From Phenylobacterium sp. (lineage in GTDB: Bacteria > Pseudomonadota > Alphaproteobacteria > Caulobacterales > Caulobacteraceae), in contig NZ_JAHBYD010000007.1 of NCBI RefSeq assembly GCF_019636135.1, positions 62,001 to 126,000 on the forward strand: a stretch of DNA of 64,000 nucleotides, read 5' to 3'. The notes beneath the pieces are model-generated. The model searched no databases. It had not been told where the DNA came from and saw nothing but the letters and a program-made list of their open reading frames with translations. The position numbers and the translations under genes are program-made. Positions 47,455 to 55,941 of the stretch are shown here, in pieces (position 1 is the first letter of the stretch; each line of letters begins with the position of its first letter).

Positions 47455-47898
47455 ATGCGCTGGACCGACCTCGCCGAGCAGGACTGCTCCGTCGCCCGCA
47501 CCGTGGCGGTGATCGGCGACCGCTGGACGCTGATGATCCTGCGCGACCTGTTCCTGGGCGTGCGCCGCTTCGAGGATTTCGAGCGCCGCCTCGGCATCTC
47601 GCGCAGCATCATCGCCGAGCGGCTGAAGACGCTCGTGGACGAGGGAGTCCTGCGCCGCGAGGCCTACCAGGACCGCCCGGTCCGCCACGAATACCGCCTG
47701 ACGGAGAAGGGCCTCGCCCTGCACCCGGTGATCATGGCCATCGTCCGCTGGGGCGACGTCCACTATGCGGGCGAGGCTGGCCCGCCGCTGATCCACCGCC
47801 ACAAGGCCTGCGGCTGCGATTTCCACCCCGTCCAGACCTGCTCGGAATGCGGCGAAGCCGTGGGCGTCCGCGACGTCGAAGTCCGCCCGGCGCGCTGA
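47455..47898 (+). CDS. HxlR-family transcriptional regulator
   Basis: 147 residues from ATG 47455 after GGGAGA. HxlR winged-helix pattern: CSVARTVAVIGDRWTLMILRDLFLGVRRFEDF, GISRSIIAERLKTLVDEGVLRREAYQDRPVRHEYRLTEKG (in parts). The C-terminal extension carries a Cys cluster (HKACGCDFHPVQTCSECGEAV: CxC...CxxC) likely to bind zinc or sense redox. Divergent from the SDR-isomerase-crotonase operon, which it probably regulates. Confidence 0.9.
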   Translation: MRWTDLAEQDCSVARTVAVIGDRWTLMILRDLFLGVRRFEDFERRLGISRSIIAERLKTLVDEGVLRREAYQDRPVRHEYRLTEKGLALHPVIMAIVRWGDVHYAGEAGPPLIHRHKACGCDFHPVQTCSECGEAVGVRDVEVRPAR

Positions 47899-47930
47899 CG
47901 TTCCCCCACACATGTCATCCCGGTTTTGGC

Positions 47931-48065
47931 GAAGCCAAAGACCGGACCCAACCCACCGGTGCTCTGAGTATCGGCGTGGCCCCGATCGACAGGGCCGCCC
48001 TCCCAAGCGTCAGATCACCTGACGGTTGGGTCCCGGTCTTCGCCTGCGGCGAAACCGGGATGACA
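47931..48065. repeat. Palindromic repeat, family D variant
   Basis: TGTCATCCCGGTTTTGGCGA...GACCGGACCCAACC is mirrored by GGTTGGGTCCCGGTCTTCGC...GAAACCGGGATGACA. It lies between the HxlR gene and the secreted-protein gene in the 267-bp space 47899-48165, which otherwise holds no gene. Confidence 0.8.
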
Positions 48066-48165
48066 ACGCGAGAAGGGGATGAGGGCGCGTCGGCTGTTAC
48101 CTGCGATCAAGCGGTTGAGTCGCCGCGTCATGGCTCCGTGAGGCCGGCCGCCGGACAACGCCGGC

Positions 48166-49176
48166 ATGCGCAGGTTCACGCTCCTCTTCTTCGCCCTCGC
48201 CCTGGCCGCCGGCGCCGGAAGCGCGGCCCGGGCGGCCGACGCCTACAAGGCCCCGCGCACGCCGTTCGGCCAGCCCGACTTCCAGGGCGTGTGGACCAAC
48301 ACCTCGCTGACCTGGCTGGTCAGGCCGCCGATCTTCAAGGGCCTCGTCGCCACGCCGCAGGAAGAGGCGATGATGCTGGGCGGCTTCAAGCAGATGGCCG
48401 GCGATCTCCTGGCCGAGCACGTCGACCCCGACCTGCCGGCGCCGCCGGAGGTGAAGTCCGCGCCCCAGGCCGACCTCCTGGAGATGGACCTGAAGCTCGC
48501 CCGCATCGACGGCCAGCCGCGCTCGTCCTGGATCGTCGAGCCCGCCGACGGCCAGCCGCCGCTGACCGAGGCCGGCAAGGCGGCCACCGCGGCCTTCGAG
48601 AAGTCCAAGGGCTACGCCGATCCGGAAGCCCGCCCCAACGAGGAGCGCTGCCTCACCTCCATTGGCCTGATCGAGGGCCCGCCGATGATGAACGGCGGCT
48701 TCAACGGCCACTACCAGATCGTCCAGACCAGGGACCACGTGGCGATCCACGTCGAGATGAACCACGACGTGCGCATCATCCGTCTCACCGACCACAGGCG
48801 GCCGTCGCCGGCGATCACGCCGTGGATGGGCGACTCCATCGGCTGGTGGGAGGGCGACACCCTGGTGGTCGAGACCACCAACCTGAACCCGAAGGGCGCC
48901 TACGTCGGCGGCCTGACCGGCGGCTTCGCCTATTCGCCGAACGCCAAGGTGATCGAGCGCTTCACCCGCAAGTCCAGGGACATGTTCCTCTACGAGTTCA
49001 CCGTCGAAGACCCCGTGACGTTCTCGAAGCCCTGGCGCGGCGAGATGCCGTTCCGCCCCGCCTCAGGCCCCATCTACGAGTACGCCTGCCACGAGGGGAA
49101 CTACTCGCTCCCCAACATCCTCCGCGGCGCCCGCGTCCAGGACGCCGAGGCCGCCAGGGCCGCCGCGAAGCCCTGA
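48166..49176 (+). CDS. Secreted protein of unknown function (PDFQGVW family)
   Basis: 336 residues. Signal peptide MRRFTLLFFALALAAGAGSAARA, then the conserved opening FGQPDFQGVWTNTSLT found at the start of many uncharacterised secreted proteins of Caulobacteraceae and acidobacteria. Mid-region motifs: RCLTSIGLIEGPPMMNGGFNGHYQIVQT, VEMNHDVRIIRLTDHRRP, DSIGWWEGDTLVVETTNL (in parts), and a Cys in EYACHEGNYSLPNILRGAR. The beta-rich pattern suggests a single compact periplasmic domain. Function not known. Followed by a clear intrinsic terminator. Confidence 0.75.
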   Translation: MRRFTLLFFALALAAGAGSAARAADAYKAPRTPFGQPDFQGVWTNTSLTWLVRPPIFKGLVATPQEEAMMLGGFKQMAGDLLAEHVDPDLPAPPEVKSAPQADLLEMDLKLARIDGQPRSSWIVEPADGQPPLTEAGKAATAAFEKSKGYADPEARPNEERCLTSIGLIEGPPMMNGGFNGHYQIVQTRDHVAIHVEMNHDVRIIRLTDHRRPSPAITPWMGDSIGWWEGDTLVVETTNLNPKGAYVGGLTGGFAYSPNAKVIERFTRKSRDMFLYEFTVEDPVTFSKPWRGEMPFRPASGPIYEYACHEGNYSLPNILRGARVQDAEAARAAAKP

Positions 49177-49200
49177 TCCCCCGAACCCAAGCCAACTCCG

Positions 49201-49231
49201 AGCCTCCGCGCGAGCGGAGGCTCCTTTTTTC
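49201..49231 (+). terminator. Intrinsic terminator after the secreted-protein gene
   Basis: GAGCCTCCGC (49201-49210), loop GCGA, GCGGAGGCTC (49215-49224) form a perfect 10-bp stem followed by CTTTTTT. This is the clearest Rho-independent terminator in the window, 25 bp after the TGA. Confidence 0.92.
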
Positions 49232-49233
49232 GA

Positions 49234-49306
49234 ACCACAGAAGACACAGAAAACACGGAAGTCGGCCGCAGCCTTTTCTGTGTCCTTCTGTGTTTTCTGT
49301 GGTTTC
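49234..49306. repeat. Intergenic palindromic repeat, family E
   Basis: AACCACAGAAGACACAGAAA...TTTTCTGTGTCCTTCTGTGT...CTGTGGTTT: short ACACAGAA-type units in inverted arrangement, as at 19382-19460. It directly follows the terminator and ends about 16 bp before the carboxylase stop. Confidence 0.8.
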
Positions 49307-49322
49307 TAGCCGCTTCGCGGCG

Positions 49323-52300
49323 TCAGGGACGCCAGCCCAGCGGCCGTGGTCCCAGGCGGCCGGGTTGGGTGACGATGCGCCAGGCGTTTTCGGCCCATTC
49401 GCAGATCCACCGGCGGGTGTCGCGCGGGTCGATCATCTCCTCCATCTGGAAGCGGTTCAGCGGCCCCACCGGCCCGCGCACGCTCTCGATCCGCGCCTCG
49501 ATCTCGGCCCTGAGCGCCGCCGGGTCCTCGGCCTCGGCGAGCTGGCGCTTGTAGGCCGCCTCGATGCCGCCCTCCGGCGGGATGCCGCCCACGTCGGCCG
49601 CCGGCCACACCACCCGCGCGCTCGCCGCCGCCTTGGGGGTCGCGTAGTTGTTGCCCGCCACGCCGAAGCTGCGCCGCAGGATCACGGTGAAGATCGGCAC
49701 GCTCACCTGGCTGAACGCGATCATCCACTCGCCGCCCTTGCGGATCGTGGCCGCCACCTCGTGCTCCACGCCCACCGCGAAGCCCGGGTTGTCGACGAGG
49801 TTCACGATCGGCAGGTGGAACAGGTCGCAGAGGTCCGAGAGCCTCTTCAGCTTGTCGCAGCCGTCGGCGGTCAGCGCCCCGCCGTTCTCGTGGCGGCTGT
49901 CCGAGGCCATGATCCCCACCGGGATGCCGCCAAACCGCGCCAGCCCCGTGATCTGGTCCGAGCCCCAGAGCGCGCCCATCTCGAAGAAGCTGCCCTTGTC
50001 GGCCATCAGCCGGATGGCGCGGCGCATGTCGAAGGTCGTCGTCCGCTTGCGCGGCACGATCGTGAACAGCTCCTCCTCGCGCCGGTCGACGGGATCGTCG
50101 CAGTCGGTCCGCGGCGGCGCGTCCCAGACGCTGGGCGGCAGGTAGGAGAGGAACCGTTTGGTCTGCTCGACCGCCTCGGCCTCGGTCCCGGCCAGGTTGT
50201 CGACCGCACCGTTGCGGCAATGGATGCGCCAGTCGCCCAGCTCCTCCTTGGTGATGTCGTAGCCCATGGCGTGCGCCACCACGGGCGGCCCGGCCACGAA
50301 GAGCTGGGCGATATCGCGCACCATCACCGAGAAGTGGCCCAGCACGGCCTTCGCCGCCCCGATGCCCACCACGGACCCCAGCAGCACGTTCACGACAGGC
50401 ACGCAGCTAAGCTGCGTGGCGTACATCTCCGAGCCCAGGTGCCCCGGCAGGAACGAGCCGCCGCCGCCCGAGACCCGCGGCCGGCCGGCCTTGATCGCGC
50501 CCGTGCTCTCCTTGGCCGCGCCCTCGCCGGCCTCCTGCTTCGGCACCATCGAGGCCACGCTGCCGCCGCCCGACGAGCCGTCCAGCAGCCGCACCGAGGG
50601 GCAGCGGAACTCCAGGCTGAGCTCGTCGAGATAGCGGCTCTTCTGCCCGATCGCCCCGTCCGAGTGGCCGCCGCGCGAGGTGAAGTCGTCGGCGCAGACG
50701 ATGGTGCGCCGCCCGTCCACGGCGCCCCAGCCGCCCACGTGGTTGGCCGGCGTGAAGTCGGCGATCCCGCCGTCGGCGTCGTAGCTCGCGAAGCCTGCCA
50801 GGCTGCCCACCTCGCGGAAGCTGCCGCCGTCCAGCAGCAGGTCGATGCGTTCGCGGCACGTCAGCTTCTGGCGGTTGCGCTGTCGGATCACGCCGGGGTC
50901 GCGGGTCTCCGGGCCGAAGCGGTCGTGGGCGATCTGCTGCAGCGCCGCCACCTGGCCCATCACAGGCGCCCAGCTATCCTCGCCGTAGGTCCGCGGCGTC
51001 GCGCCGCCGCCCGCGTCCGCGCTGGGCCGGATCGCCGCCAGCACCTGGCCCGCGGCCACGGCCGATCCGGCCTCCACCGCCGCCATCCGCGCCACCACGC
51101 CCGTGCAGGGCGCGGTGACGGTGGTCTCCATCTTCATGGCGCTGATGACCAGCAGCGGATCGCCCGCCGACACCGCCGCGTCGGGCGCGATCATCACGGC
51201 CACCACCGATCCGCCCATCGGCGCCTCGACCGCCTCCTCGCCTTCGCCCACGGGCAGGGCAGGGGACGCGGCTGCCGGTTCGGCGCGCCGCGTTCCGGCG
51301 CCGGCCGGCCTGGCCATCAGGCCCGCGGCGTTCGACGCCTTCAGCATCGTGTTCGGTGACGCCAGCGCCGGCTTTTCGCTGAGCAGCGTCGTGCGCGCAT
51401 CGCCCGCCGCGACCGACGGCTCGGCCAGGATCGCCTGAAGTTGCCCCAGGTTGGTCGGCAGCCCCGCGATGTGGAACTCGGCCAGCGCGCGGCCGCACCG
51501 CTGCACCGCCGAGGCCAGGGTGCCGGCCGAGCTCGACCGCGCGATCACCTTGGCGAACATCGGGTCGAACTGCGGCGGCGGCGTCAGGCCCGGATAGCCG
51601 CAACTGTCCACTCGCACGCCCGGCCCCGCCGGCTCCTTGTAGCCGTCCAGCGCCCCGGTCCCGACGGCGGTCACCCGCGCCTGCACCGCATAGCCCCGCG
51701 CCGGCGGCGTCTCGGCCAGGCCCAGGTCGCCCAGCGTCGCCCCCGCCGCGATCCGGAACTGCGTTTCCACCAGGTCGACGCCGGTCACCTCCTCGGTGAC
51801 GGTGTGCTCCACCTGGATGCGCGGGTTGCATTCGATGAAGAAGTGCGCGCCGCTCTCCGGCTCCACCAGGAACTCCACCGTGCCGGCGTTCACATAGCCG
51901 CCCGCCTTCGCCAGCTTCAGCGCGTCGTCCAGGATGCGCTGGCGCAGGCCCGGCTCCAGGCCCGCCGCCGGCGCGATCTCCACCACCTTCTGGTTCCGGA
52001 GCTGCACCGAGCAGTCGCGTTCCCACAGGTGGATCATCCCGCCCCGCGCGTCGGCCAGCACCTGCACCTCGATGTGCCGCGGCCGCACGACCAGCTTCTC
52101 GAGGAACACCGAGCCGTCGCCGAACGCGGCGGCCGCCTCGCTCCGGCAGCGCGCGAAGGCCTCGGCCAGTTCGCCCGGCCCGGCCACGCGGCGCATCCCG
52201 CGCCCGCCGCCGCCGGCCGCGGCCTTCAGCATCACCGGATAGCCGATGGCGCCCGCCGCCGCCTCGGCCTCGGCCGGCGAGGCCAGCGCGCCCGCGCTTC

Positions 52301-52703
52301 CCGCCACCGTCGGCACGCCCAGCGACGCGGCCAGCCCCCGCGCCTTCACCTTGTCGCCGAACAGCTCCAGCGCCTCGGGCGGCGGCCCCACGAACGTCAG
52401 CCCTTCGGCCAGGCACCGCCGCGCGAACGCCGCGTTCTCCGACAGGAAGCCATAGCCGGGATGGACGCTGTCGCACCCGGACGCCGTCGCCGCTGCGATC
52501 AGCGCCTCGATGTCGAGGTAGGGCGCCACCGCATCGCCGCCCGGCCCGCCGATGGCCCGCGTCTCGGTCGTGACCTTGGCGTGCAGCCCCCGCGCGTCGG
52601 CCGCCGAATGCACCGAGACCGTCTCGATCCCCAGCGCCTGCGCCGCCCGCGCGATCCGGACTGCGATCTCGCCCCGGTTGGCGATCAACACCCGCTTCAC
52701 CAC
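49323..52703 (-). CDS. Single-chain acyl-CoA carboxylase (biotin carboxylase, BCCP and carboxyltransferase fused)
   Basis: 1126 residues in one chain. Residues 1 to about 445 are biotin carboxylase (KRVLIANRGEIAVRIARAA, HPGYGFLSENAAFAR, ATP-grasp KAAAGGGGRGMR, ECNPRIQVEHTVTE). Then comes a biotinyl domain with AMKMET, biotin Lys K524, and from about 575 the fused N- and C-type carboxyltransferase halves (LLDGGSFREVGSLAGF; LLDGSSGGGSVASM; VDNPGFAVGVEHE; EGGIEAAYKRQL). This layout is that of the homo-oligomeric long-chain acyl-CoA carboxylases described from mycobacteria and other bacteria, not of two-subunit propionyl or methylcrotonyl carboxylases. The exact acyl-CoA is unknown. Monocistronic, with a family B repeat upstream. 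Confidence 0.9.
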   Translation of the reverse strand: MVKRVLIANRGEIAVRIARAAQALGIETVSVHSAADARGLHAKVTTETRAIGGPGGDAVAPYLDIEALIAAATASGCDSVHPGYGFLSENAAFARRCLAEGLTFVGPPPEALELFGDKVKARGLAASLGVPTVAGSAGALASPAEAEAAAGAIGYPVMLKAAAGGGGRGMRRVAGPGELAEAFARCRSEAAAAFGDGSVFLEKLVVRPRHIEVQVLADARGGMIHLWERDCSVQLRNQKVVEIAPAAGLEPGLRQRILDDALKLAKAGGYVNAGTVEFLVEPESGAHFFIECNPRIQVEHTVTEEVTGVDLVETQFRIAAGATLGDLGLAETPPARGYAVQARVTAVGTGALDGYKEPAGPGVRVDSCGYPGLTPPPQFDPMFAKVIARSSSAGTLASAVQRCGRALAEFHIAGLPTNLGQLQAILAEPSVAAGDARTTLLSEKPALASPNTMLKASNAAGLMARPAGAGTRRAEPAAASPALPVGEGEEAVEAPMGGSVVAVMIAPDAAVSAGDPLLVISAMKMETTVTAPCTGVVARMAAVEAGSAVAAGQVLAAIRPSADAGGGATPRTYGEDSWAPVMGQVAALQQIAHDRFGPETRDPGVIRQRNRQKLTCRERIDLLLDGGSFREVGSLAGFASYDADGGIADFTPANHVGGWGAVDGRRTIVCADDFTSRGGHSDGAIGQKSRYLDELSLEFRCPSVRLLDGSSGGGSVASMVPKQEAGEGAAKESTGAIKAGRPRVSGGGGSFLPGHLGSEMYATQLSCVPVVNVLLGSVVGIGAAKAVLGHFSVMVRDIAQLFVAGPPVVAHAMGYDITKEELGDWRIHCRNGAVDNLAGTEAEAVEQTKRFLSYLPPSVWDAPPRTDCDDPVDRREEELFTIVPRKRTTTFDMRRAIRLMADKGSFFEMGALWGSDQITGLARFGGIPVGIMASDSRHENGGALTADGCDKLKRLSDLCDLFHLPIVNLVDNPGFAVGVEHEVAATIRKGGEWMIAFSQVSVPIFTVILRRSFGVAGNNYATPKAAASARVVWPAADVGGIPPEGGIEAAYKRQLAEAEDPAALRAEIEARIESVRGPVGPLNRFQMEEMIDPRDTRRWICEWAENAWRIVTQPGRLGPRPLGWRP

Positions 52704-52774
52704 TGACCGTCTCCTCGCGCCCGCTCTGCCGGCGGCCTCCGGGCCACTTTCGAACAGTTGTTGGAGGGCGCCAA

Positions 52775-52982
52775 CCTTCCTCTCCCGCTCGCGGGAGAGG
52801 GGGACCGCTCGCCGAGCGCAGCGGAGAGCGAGTGGTGGAGAGGGAAAGCCTCAAGCTCGGCGCTCAACCCAGGCTGAAGGAACCGCTCTGCCGGCCGCTT
52901 TCCCTTTCCACCATCCGCTCTTCCCCCGGCCTTCGCCGGGGTCGGCGGACGGTCCCCCTTTCCCGCAAAGCGGGAAAGGAAG
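52775..52982. repeat. Intergenic palindromic repeat, family B
   Basis: CTTCCTCTCCCGCTCGCGGG...GGTGGAGAGGGAAAGCCTCA...TTTCCCTTTCCACC...GGTCCCCCTTTCCCGC...GGGAAAGG. This is the longest of the family B copies and almost fills the 326-bp gap 52704-53029 between the divergent carboxylase and radical-SAM genes, so promoters of both must lie in or at its edges. Confidence 0.82.
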
Positions 52983-53029
52983 CGCGGCTCCGCTTGCGCG
53001 AACAAATAGAGAACAATATCCTGCCGCCC

Positions 53030-54253
53030 ATGACCGCCCTGACCCTCAAGCGCAAGCTCGCGATCCTGTCCGATGCGGCGAAGTACGACGCCTCCTGCGC
53101 CTCGTCCGGCACGAAGACGCGCGACTCGATGGGCGGGAAGGGCGTGGGGTCCACGGACGGGGGCATGGGCATCTGCCACGCCTACGCGCCGGACGGGCGC
53201 TGCATCAGCCTGCTCAAGATCCTGCTGACCAACTTCTGCGTCTACGACTGCCTCTACTGCGTGAACCGGGTCAGCTCGAACACGCCGCGCGCGCGGTTCT
53301 CGGTGGACGAGGTGATCGACCTCACGCTCGGCTTCTACAGGCGCAACTACATCGAGGGCCTGTTCCTCTCGTCGGGCATCATCCGGAGCGCCGACTACAC
53401 GATGGAGGAGATCGTCCGGGTCGCGCGCACCCTGCGCGAGGTCCACGACTTCCGCGGCTACATCCACCTGAAGGTGATCCCCGAGGCGTCGCCCAGGCTG
53501 GTGGAGGCGGCGGGCCTCTACGCCGACCGCCTGTCGATCAACATCGAGCTGCCGAAGGACGAGAGCCTGGCCGCGCTGGCGCCCGAGAAGGACGCGGCCG
53601 GGATCAGGAAGGCGATGGGTGCGGTGCGGCTCTCGGAAGCCGCCTCGAAGGAGAAGGGCCGCAAGGCGCGGCCGCCGAAGTTCGCGCCGGCCGGGCAGTC
53701 CACCCAGATGATCGTGGGCGCCGACGCCGCGGCCGACGGGGCGATCCTGAAACGGGCCGAGGGGCTCTACGGCGCCTATGGCCTGCGCCGCGTCTACTAT
53801 TCGGGCTTCTCGCCGATCCCCGACGCCGCTTCGCGCCTGCCTGTCCGCCGCCCGCCGCTGATCCGCGAGCACCGGCTCTACCAGGCCGACTGGCTGATGC
53901 GCTTCTATGGCTTCGCGCGCGCCGAGATCGCCGGCGAGGACGAGGACCTCGACCTCGCCATCGACCCCAAGCTGGCCTGGGCCTTGCGGAACCGCGGCGA
54001 CTTCCCGGTCGACGTGAACACCGCCGAGCGCGAACGGTTGCTGCGCGTGCCGGGCCTGGGCGTGAAGGCGGTCGGGCGCATCCTCGAGGTGCGGCGCTTC
54101 AAGCGGCTGGAGATGGCCGACATCGGCCGCCTCTCGCGCAACGTCGGCAAGCTGAAGCCCTTCCTCGTCGCGGCCGACTGGTCGCCCGGCAGGCTCACCG
54201 ACCAGGCCGACCTCCGCGCGAAGGTCGAACCGCAGCAACTGGACCTCTTCTGA
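53030..54253 (+). CDS. Radical SAM protein, putative DNA modification/repair type
   Basis: 407 residues. The 4Fe-4S cluster motif is C70-x3-C74-x2-C77 in NFCVYDCLYC, preceded by a conserved ASCASSGTKTRDS and GGMGICHAY region. The radical-SAM barrel runs to about 280, and the C-terminal part has a helix-hairpin-helix (TAERERLLRVPGLGVKAVGRIL, in part), pointing to DNA contact. This is the protein class (TIGR03916 type) that occurs next to UdgX-like glycosylases and is annotated as putative DNA modification/repair; no reaction is established. Its stop overlaps the UdgX start by one base. Confidence 0.86.
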   Translation: MTALTLKRKLAILSDAAKYDASCASSGTKTRDSMGGKGVGSTDGGMGICHAYAPDGRCISLLKILLTNFCVYDCLYCVNRVSSNTPRARFSVDEVIDLTLGFYRRNYIEGLFLSSGIIRSADYTMEEIVRVARTLREVHDFRGYIHLKVIPEASPRLVEAAGLYADRLSINIELPKDESLAALAPEKDAAGIRKAMGAVRLSEAASKEKGRKARPPKFAPAGQSTQMIVGADAAADGAILKRAEGLYGAYGLRRVYYSGFSPIPDAASRLPVRRPPLIREHRLYQADWLMRFYGFARAEIAGEDEDLDLAIDPKLAWALRNRGDFPVDVNTAERERLLRVPGLGVKAVGRILEVRRFKRLEMADIGRLSRNVGKLKPFLVAADWSPGRLTDQADLRAKVEPQQLDLF

Positions 54254-55749
54254 TGCCCGTGGTCCGCCTCGCCCACGAGACCGACTTCGACGGCTGGCGC
54301 GCCGCCGCCCGCTCGCTGCGCCAGGCCGGCGTCGCGCCCCATCACGTCGTCTGGACGGTGGATGGAAGCGCCGACCTGTTCAGCCCCCCTCCCCCTTGCG
54401 GGGAGGGGTCGGGGGTGGGGGTGACCGTGGGTTGCGCCGAGGCGACACCCCTACGCCCAACCCTCTCCCGGCAAGGGGGAGAGGGCTTTCGCGTCCCCAG
54501 GCCCTTCGTCGACCTCGCGGGCCAGGCGATCCTGCACCGCTCGGACGAGCGGTTCGACCTGCTCTACCGCCTGCTGTGGCGGCTGCAGGACAAGCCCGAG
54601 CTGATGCACATCCTGTCGGACGCCGACGTCGCCCGCGCCCACGGCTTCGCCCGCGACGTCCATCGCGCCGCCCACAAGATGAAGGCCTTCGTCCGCTTCC
54701 GTCTGGCGAAGGACGACGAGGGCGAGGTCTACGTCGCCTGGTTCGAGCCGGCGCACCGGGTGACCGAGGCCACCGCGCCCTTCTTCGTGAAGCGCTTCGC
54801 CAACATGCGCTTCTCGATCCTGACGCCCGACGTCTGCGTCCACTGGGACCTGAAGGCCCTGGCCGCCACGCCCGGCGCCGACCCCGCCGACGCGCCCCGC
54901 GAGGATGCCCTCGAGGACTACTGGAAGACCTACTACGCCTCGATCTTCAACCCGGCCCGCCTGAAGGTCGCCGCCATGCGGAAGGAGATGCCCAAGCGCT
55001 ACTGGCGGAACCTCCCCGAGGCGGCCCTCATTCCCGAACTCATCGCCCAGGCCGAGGCCCGAACGAGCGACATGGTCCGCGCCGCCCCCACCGAACCCGG
55101 CCGCCGCGTCGTCAGGGCCGCCGTCCGCAACAGCCGCGACGCCCCCTGGGAGGGCCAGGCGCCGACCTCGCTGGAGGAGATCGCCGCCGGCGTCGACCAT
55201 TGCCGCCGCTGCGACCTCTGGCGGGACGCGACCCAGGGCGTGCCGGGCGAGGGGCCGCCGCGCGCCAGGCTGCTGTTCGTGGGCGAGCAGCCGGGCGACC
55301 AGGAGGACCTGGCGGGCCGGCCGTTCGTCGGCCCCGCCGGGCAGGTGTTCGACAGGGCCCTGGCCGCCGCCGGCGTCCCGCGCGCCGAGACCTGGGTCAC
55401 CAACGCCGTGAAGCACTTCAAGCACGAGCTCACCGGCAAGCGGCGCATCCACAGGACGCCGAACGCGGGCGAGGTCGCCGCCTGCCGCTGGTGGCTCGAC
55501 GCCGAGCGACGGATCATCCGCCCGCGCGTGATCGTGGCGCTGGGCGCCACCGCCGGCCTCGCCGTCTTCGGCAAGGCGACATCCATCAAGGACAACCGCG
55601 GCCGCGCGCTGCAGCTTCCCGACCAGGCCCAGGCCGTCGTCACCTACCACCCTTCGTTCCTGCTCCGCCTGCCCGACGAGAAGGCCAAGGCCGAGGCCTA
55701 TGAGGCGTTCGTGGAGGACCTGAAGCTGGCGTGGACGCTGGCGGCGTAG
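54253..55749 (+). CDS. UdgX-family uracil-DNA glycosylase with N-terminal DUF4130-type domain, containing an in-frame repeat
   Basis: 498 residues. Residues 1 to about 265 are the linker/DUF4130-type domain found with radical-SAM partners (FVDLAGQAILHRSDERFDLLYRLLWRL; HKMKAFVRFR; YASIFNPARLKVAAMRKEMPKRYW, parts). From about 310 comes a family 4/UdgX glycosylase: Cys ligands (HCRRCDLW), VGEQPGDQEDLAGRPFVGPAG, VTNAVKHFKHE and the UdgX-specific KRRIH with H400, the residue that in UdgX bonds covalently to the abasic sugar. Residues about 45-78 are encoded by a family C palindromic repeat (54385-54486) inserted in frame without breaking the gene. Confidence 0.9.
   Translation: MPVVRLAHETDFDGWRAAARSLRQAGVAPHHVVWTVDGSADLFSPPPPCGEGSGVGVTVGCAEATPLRPTLSRQGGEGFRVPRPFVDLAGQAILHRSDERFDLLYRLLWRLQDKPELMHILSDADVARAHGFARDVHRAAHKMKAFVRFRLAKDDEGEVYVAWFEPAHRVTEATAPFFVKRFANMRFSILTPDVCVHWDLKALAATPGADPADAPREDALEDYWKTYYASIFNPARLKVAAMRKEMPKRYWRNLPEAALIPELIAQAEARTSDMVRAAPTEPGRRVVRAAVRNSRDAPWEGQAPTSLEEIAAGVDHCRRCDLWRDATQGVPGEGPPRARLLFVGEQPGDQEDLAGRPFVGPAGQVFDRALAAAGVPRAETWVTNAVKHFKHELTGKRRIHRTPNAGEVAACRWWLDAERRIIRPRVIVALGATAGLAVFGKATSIKDNRGRALQLPDQAQAVVTYHPSFLLRLPDEKAKAEAYEAFVEDLKLAWTLAA
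54385..54486 (+). repeat. Family C palindromic repeat lying in frame inside the UdgX gene
   Basis: CCCCCCTCCCCCTTGCGGGG...GGGGTCGGGGGTGGGGG is mirrored by CCCAACCCTCTCCCGGCAAGG...GGGGAGAGGG. The unit is about 102 nt, a multiple of three, and is translated as a Pro/Gly/Arg-rich linker between residue 44 and the FRVPRPFVDL strand of the host protein. Words are shared with the intergenic copies at 15302-15466 and 57109-57300. Confidence 0.8.
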
Positions 55750-55773
55750 CGCACATTCTCCCTCCACTTCCCT

Positions 55774-55876
55774 CGTCATCCCCCGGCTTGTCCGGGGGAC
55801 CCATTGGGCTGTGAGGTGACGGGCGAGCTGCAGATGCACAGCCCAGTGGGTGGCCCGGACAAGCCGGGCCATGACG
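55774..55876. repeat. Palindromic repeat, family D variant
   Basis: CGTCATCCCCCGGCTTGTCC...GGACCCATTGGGCTGTG is mirrored by CACAGCCCAGTGGGTGGCCC...GGACAAGCCGGGCCATGACG. It sits between the convergent UdgX and MFS genes; 55750-55941 holds nothing else. Confidence 0.8.
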
Positions 55877-55941
55877 TTCAGCAGGGGCGGGACGTCGGTG
55901 AAGCGGGCGGCGTCGGTCACGATCTTCGGGCTGCCGCAGGG

